NCBI GenBank assembly: GCA_013695075.1
Contig: JACDBE010000122.1
Coordinates: 1 to 9,377, forward strand
Length of the DNA: 9,377 bases
Direction of reading: 5' to 3'
Source: Acidimicrobiia bacterium
GTDB taxonomy: Bacteria > Actinomycetota > Acidimicrobiia > Spongiisociales > UBA5794
The first letter of the stretch is position 1, and each line of letters opens with the position of its first letter. Positions 6,281 through 9,377 of the stretch are shown here, in pieces. Position numbers and translations under genes: made by a program. The notes under the pieces were generated by a model, which had not been told where the DNA came from, searched no databases, and worked only from the letters and a program-made list of their open reading frames with translations.

Positions 6281-7447
6281 GTGGCCGACACTCAGGTGGC
6301 GATCGTGGGGGGCGGGCCGGCGGGAACGTTGCTGGCACACCTCCTCGAATCCCACGGCATCGAGAGCGTGGTGCTGGAGAGGCGGAGCCGAGACTACGTG
6401 TTGGGCCGGATCAGGGCGGGGGTGCTGGAGCAAGGGACCGTCGACCTGCTGGCGGCACACGGACTCGGTGATCGCATCGACCGTGAGGGCTTGCGCCACA
6501 CCGGCGTGAACCTCGCCGCTGGCGGGCGGGTGATCCGGATCGATCTCGCCGCCCGTACGGGCAAGGCGGTGACGATCTACGGGCAGACCCAGGTACAGAC
6601 GGATCTCTACGAGGCCCGGGATGCCGCCGGGGGGGCGATGGTGTTCGAAGCGGAGGATGTCGCCCTTCACGACCTGGAATCCGATCGCCCCCGGCTGACC
6701 TACTCGGTTGGTTGCGAATCGACCACCTTCGGGGCCGACTTCGTCGCCGGTTGCGACGGTTCGCACGGAGTGTGTTCGTCCTATCTGCCGGCGGTCAGAC
6801 GGTACGCAACGGACTACCCCTTCGGCTGGCTGGGCATCCTGGCGGCCACCCCACCGGTCTGCGACGAGTTGATCTATGCCAACCATCCCAACGGTTTCGC
6901 CCTCTGCTCGATGCGAAGTCGGCAGCTGAGCCGCTACTACCTCCAGTGTCCGATGGACACCGACCTCGAGGAATGGCCAGACGACAGGTTCTGGGACGAG
7001 CTGCGCACCCGGCTGCCGGCGACCGTGGGCGACAATCTGATCACCGGACCCTCCATTGAGAGATCGATCACCCCGCTCCACAGCCTGGTGAGCGAGCCGA
7101 TGCAGGTCGGTCGGCTCCACCTCGCCGGAGACGCCGCCCATGTCGTTCCCCCCACCGGGGCCAAAGGCCTCAACCTCGCCGTCTCCGACGTCCACTACCT
7201 GTCCCGTGCGTTGGCTGCGTACTACCGGGACGGGTCGACCGGGTTGCTCAACGCTTACTCGCGTACCGCTCTTTCCCGGGTGTGGAATGCGGTGCGGTTC
7301 TCGTGGTGGATGACGCAGCTCATGCATCGGTTCCCCGGCGACGGCGACTTCGGTCTGCGGATGCAGCAGACGGAGCTGGACTACCTGGCCACGTCGCGGG
7401 CGGCGCAGACGGCGATGGCCGAGAACTATGTTGGGCTGCCCCTTTGA
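6281..7447 (+). CDS. pobA: 4-hydroxybenzoate 3-monooxygenase (FAD) PobA
   Basis: This flavoprotein hydroxylates 4-hydroxybenzoate to protocatechuate with NAD(P)H and oxygen. At 388 residues it is close to the Pseudomonas enzyme (394). Visible motifs are the FAD dinucleotide fold 'GGGPAG' near residue 10, the PobA hallmark 'YVLGRIRAGVLEQG', the 'CDG' motif near 158-160, and 'GDAAHVVPPTGAKGLN' with Asp284. Substrate residues are kept: Tyr199, Ser210, Arg212, Arg218 and Tyr383 (Pseudomonas Tyr201, Ser212, Arg214, Arg220, Tyr385). Positions linked to NADPH binding in the Pseudomonas enzyme differ: Phe161, Arg166 and Arg269 are Ser161, Ser166 and His267 here. Coenzyme preference may therefore be NADH or mixed (inference). 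The GTG at 6281 is the only reasonable start, since a TAG lies in frame at 6269. It sits 39 bp after boxB and 15 bp before pcaH. Confidence 0.95.
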   Translation: MADTQVAIVGGGPAGTLLAHLLESHGIESVVLERRSRDYVLGRIRAGVLEQGTVDLLAAHGLGDRIDREGLRHTGVNLAAGGRVIRIDLAARTGKAVTIYGQTQVQTDLYEARDAAGGAMVFEAEDVALHDLESDRPRLTYSVGCESTTFGADFVAGCDGSHGVCSSYLPAVRRYATDYPFGWLGILAATPPVCDELIYANHPNGFALCSMRSRQLSRYYLQCPMDTDLEEWPDDRFWDELRTRLPATVGDNLITGPSIERSITPLHSLVSEPMQVGRLHLAGDAAHVVPPTGAKGLNLAVSDVHYLSRALAAYYRDGSTGLLNAYSRTALSRVWNAVRFSWWMTQLMHRFPGDGDFGLRMQQTELDYLATSRAAQTAMAENYVGLPL

Positions 7448-7462
7448 GAGGATCTTCGACTG

Positions 7463-8176
7463 GTGCTGCGCCCCTACGGCCCTGTGGTCAGAGACGACCA
7501 TCCTCCCTTCTCCTACCCCGACTACCGGGCGACGGTCAAGCGGGCGCCGCGATCGGATCTGGTGTCGATCCTCCAGACCCTGTCGGAGACCACCGGACCG
7601 GGACCCGGGTGGAGCGAGGTCTCGGAAGAGGATTCCGACCTGACCAGCAACGCCGGCACCGGGGCCGCGGCGATCGGGGAGCGGATCATCGTCACCGGCC
7701 GCGTGTCGGACGAGATGGGCCGGGGCATCCCCCGAACCTTGATCGAGATCTGGCAGGCGAATGCGGCCGGAAGGTATGTCCACTGGCGGGACACGGAGTT
7801 TGACGCCCCGCTCGATCCCAACTTCCTCGGGGTAGGGCGCTGCATCACCGACGAGCAGGGTGACTACCGCTTCGTCACCATCAAGCCCGGTGCCTATCCC
7901 TGGCGAAATCACTTCAACGCGTGGCGCCCCGCCCACATCCATTTCTCGCTCATGGGACCCTCGCTGGGAAGCCGGTTGGTGAGCCAGATGTATTTCCCCG
8001 ATGACCCATTGTTGGATCACGACCCGATATACACCTCGGTACCGGCACACGCCCGGGAACGGCTCCTCGCTCGCTACGACCGCGCCGTGACCGAGGAGGC
8101 ATGGGCGTTGGGATACCGGTGGGACATCGTGCTACGGGGTTCGGCGGCGACGCCGGGCGAGGACGGGGAGGGATGA
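7463..8176 (+). CDS. pcaH: Protocatechuate 3,4-dioxygenase beta subunit PcaH
   Basis: PcaH carries the non-haem Fe(III) centre that cleaves protocatechuate between its hydroxyls (intradiol) to 3-carboxy-cis,cis-muconate. The 237-residue protein shows the four expected iron ligands: Tyr105 (in GRYVHW), Tyr145 (KPGAYPWRN), His158 and His160 (RPAHIHF). Arg155, which matches the active-site arginine preceding these histidines, is also present. The 'SETTGP' and 'GERIIVTGRV' segments match PcaH and not catechol dioxygenases. The N-terminal 'YPDY' tyrosine (Tyr21) corresponds to the substrate-channel Tyr324 of the Pseudomonas enzyme. The start is GTG at 7463, with a modest Shine-Dalgarno (GAGAGGA, 7446-7452) 10 nt upstream that overlaps the pobA stop. 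The stop overlaps the pcaG start by 4 bp, as expected for an equimolar alpha-beta complex. Confidence 0.96.
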   Translation: MLRPYGPVVRDDHPPFSYPDYRATVKRAPRSDLVSILQTLSETTGPGPGWSEVSEEDSDLTSNAGTGAAAIGERIIVTGRVSDEMGRGIPRTLIEIWQANAAGRYVHWRDTEFDAPLDPNFLGVGRCITDEQGDYRFVTIKPGAYPWRNHFNAWRPAHIHFSLMGPSLGSRLVSQMYFPDDPLLDHDPIYTSVPAHARERLLARYDRAVTEEAWALGYRWDIVLRGSAATPGEDGEG

Positions 8177-8733
8177 GAGGCCCTACGCCGTCACAGACCG
8201 TGGGTCCGTTCTTCTCGATGGCTCTTGGCGGCGCCGGTGACGAGAAGATCACCCCCGACGACGACCCCGACCGCATCGTCATCGAGGGGATCGTCTTCGA
8301 TGGCGACCGCCGCCACGTGGAGGATGCCCTGCTCGAGCTGTGGCAGGCCGACCGGACGGGACGGTACCGCCATCCCGACGATTGGCCTGGCAGCGGCTTC
8401 GCCGGCTTCGGCCGGGCGCACACGGACTTCGCCAGCGGTCGGTATTCGTTCCAGACGGTGAAGCCGGGCCCGGTGCCCCACCCCGGAGGGGATGAACAGG
8501 CGCCCCACGTCAGCCTGATCATCCAGGCGCGGGGGATGCTCAACCCCCTGTTCACCCGGGTGTACTTCGCGGACGAAACGCCAGCCAACGGGCGGGACGT
8601 GGTCCTGGGGCTGGTGCCGGTCGATCGGCGCCACACGCTCATCGCCGAGTTGATCGGGGCGGCGGTGCCTCCGCAGTACCACTTCGACGTGCGGCTGCAA
8701 GGGGAAGGCGAGACCGTCTTCTTCGACTTCTGA
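8173..8733 (+). CDS. pcaG: Protocatechuate 3,4-dioxygenase alpha subunit PcaG
   Basis: PcaG is the partner subunit of PcaH; it lacks iron but shapes the active site. The 186-residue protein opens with the diagnostic 'TPSQTVGPFF' and ends with the near-invariant 'GEGETVFFDF'. The iron-ligand positions of the beta subunit are not kept: 'APHVSL' replaces 'PAHIHF', as normal for alpha subunits. Arg120 (QARGM) corresponds to the conserved alpha-subunit arginine near the substrate. The tyrosine after 'AGP' in Pseudomonas is Phe here, which I recall as common in actinobacterial PcaG. It is slightly short (about 200 residues in Pseudomonas) because of shorter N-terminal and internal loops. The ATG overlaps the pcaH stop (ATGA), with purine-rich GAGGACGGGGAGGG just upstream. 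Its stop overlaps the next start by 1 bp. Confidence 0.95.
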   Translation: MRGPTPSQTVGPFFSMALGGAGDEKITPDDDPDRIVIEGIVFDGDRRHVEDALLELWQADRTGRYRHPDDWPGSGFAGFGRAHTDFASGRYSFQTVKPGPVPHPGGDEQAPHVSLIIQARGMLNPLFTRVYFADETPANGRDVVLGLVPVDRRHTLIAELIGAAVPPQYHFDVRLQGEGETVFFDF

Positions 8734-9377
8734 TGTCGGTGTCAATGGGTCCAGGGTTCACCACCGACGCCATGTCCGGGGTGTTCTCGGACGCCGTTCG
8801 GGTGCAATGGTTCTGCCGGTTCGAGGCCGAGCTGGCCGCCGCCCAGGCCGAGGTGGGCATGGTGACACGGCAGGTCGCCGCCGCCATCGCCGCGGCATGC
8901 GAACGGGAAGTCGACGACCCGTCCGGTCTGCTGGCGACCGGTGAAGAGAACGGATCGGCGATCCTTGCCCTGCTCGACCAGCTGCGCGCCGGCCTGAGCG
9001 CCGAATCCGCCGATTGGGTTCACTTCGGAGCGACCACTCAGGACGTGGTCGACACCGCCACGATGCTGCAGGTCCGCCAGGGGTTCAAGGTGCTCGGGGT
9101 GCCTCTGACGGCGATGGCGGAGAGACTGGTGGAGCTGGCCGATGCCCACCGGGACACCCCCGTCATGGGACGCACCTTTATGCAAGACGCCCGGGTAACG
9201 ACGTTCGGGGCCAAAACCGCCCTGTGGTTGTCGGGTGTCCTCGATCACATCCACCGCATGGCCGACCTCGACTCGCGCCTACCTCTCCAGCTGGGAGGCC
9301 CGGTGGGTGATGGCGCCTCCTACGGGCCGAAGTGGCCGGCAGTCGCCGAGGAGATGGCTTCCCGACTGGGGCTGATC
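8733..9377 (+). CDS. pcaB: 3-carboxy-cis,cis-muconate cycloisomerase PcaB (3' partial)
   Basis: PcaB converts the PcaGH product, 3-carboxy-cis,cis-muconate, to 4-carboxymuconolactone. It belongs to the fumarase/adenylosuccinate lyase superfamily. The first 215 codons are present and the frame is open to the window end; roughly half the protein, including the expected 'GSSxMPxKxNP' signature loop, lies outside. Visible marks are 'FSDAVRVQWFCRFEAELAAAQAE' split over residues 18-40, 'VHFGATTQD' at 96-104, 'GRTFMQDA' at 146-153 and 'LQLGGPVGD'. The superfamily 'RTHxQ' histidine is Phe149, an aromatic replacement of the kind seen in this enzyme class. The ATG at 8733 overlaps the pcaG stop by 1 bp (TGATG), so translation is probably coupled. 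In-frame ATGs at 8745 and 8772 are alternatives. Gene order pcaH-pcaG-pcaB supports the call over a purine-pathway lyase. Confidence 0.92.
   Translation, partial: MSVSMGPGFTTDAMSGVFSDAVRVQWFCRFEAELAAAQAEVGMVTRQVAAAIAAACEREVDDPSGLLATGEENGSAILALLDQLRAGLSAESADWVHFGATTQDVVDTATMLQVRQGFKVLGVPLTAMAERLVELADAHRDTPVMGRTFMQDARVTTFGAKTALWLSGVLDHIHRMADLDSRLPLQLGGPVGDGASYGPKWPAVAEEMASRLGLI

Noticed and set aside
7439..7463. Possible frameshift at the end of pobA: removing one C from the CCCC run would give a 'GLPFERI' end resembling the Pseudomonas 'GLPYEEIE' tail
   Set aside because: The shifted frame would run about 180 bases into pcaH, while the actual stop falls right at the family's C-terminal end after 'NYVGLPL'. 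The natural stop with a 15-bp gap to pcaH is simpler.
5720..8050. Very long open frame on the minus strand (776 codons)
   Set aside because: It lies antisense to boxB, pobA and pcaH, all confidently identified. Its translation is rich in Arg/Gly/Pro/His with no recognisable domain, as expected from the shadow frame of GC-rich genes.

Overview
The window comes from a GC-rich bacterium (roughly two thirds G+C by eye, strong G/C preference at third codon positions). It uses many GTG starts and 1-4 bp gene overlaps. GTG starts, probable leaderless mRNAs with TANNNT-type -10 boxes, and a DrrAB-like ABC exporter point to Actinomycetota, perhaps an Acidimicrobiia-like lineage. That placement is inference: no rRNA or phylogenetic marker is present. 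All ten genes lie on the + strand, the first and last are cut by the window edges, and no gene-free stretch exceeds about 60 bases.

Region 1 (1-2452) is an ABC-2 type exporter: an ATPase missing its N-terminus and two tandem, mutually similar membrane permeases that overlap or nearly touch. A short GC-rich hairpin follows it.

Region 2 (2453-3149) is a control module. A TetR-family repressor gene is flanked by two copies of the same operator. One lies just upstream of the tetR start. The other is a perfect 16-bp palindrome filling the spacer between the -35 and -10 boxes of the promoter that drives the catabolic genes.

Region 3 (3150-6241) is boxC-boxB of the aerobic benzoyl-CoA ('box') pathway: the ring-cleaving 2,3-epoxybenzoyl-CoA dihydrolase/lyase and the diiron benzoyl-CoA epoxidase. 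The six diiron ligands I recall for BoxB are all present. The reductase partner BoxA, a benzoate-CoA ligase and the BoxD aldehyde dehydrogenase are not in the window.

Region 4 (6281-9377) is the protocatechuate route: pobA (4-hydroxybenzoate 3-hydroxylase), pcaH and pcaG (protocatechuate 3,4-dioxygenase) and the start of pcaB (3-carboxymuconate cycloisomerase).

Together regions 3 and 4 place two aromatic routes side by side, one via CoA thioesters and one via free acids. Both converge on 3-oxoadipyl-CoA, so one lower pathway can serve both. The spacing suggests one polycistronic unit from the boxC promoter, with a possible extra promoter before pobA. The most noteworthy points are the TetR-type control of a box operon with an operator-in-spacer promoter, leaderless starts, and a PobA with several altered NADPH-recognition positions.
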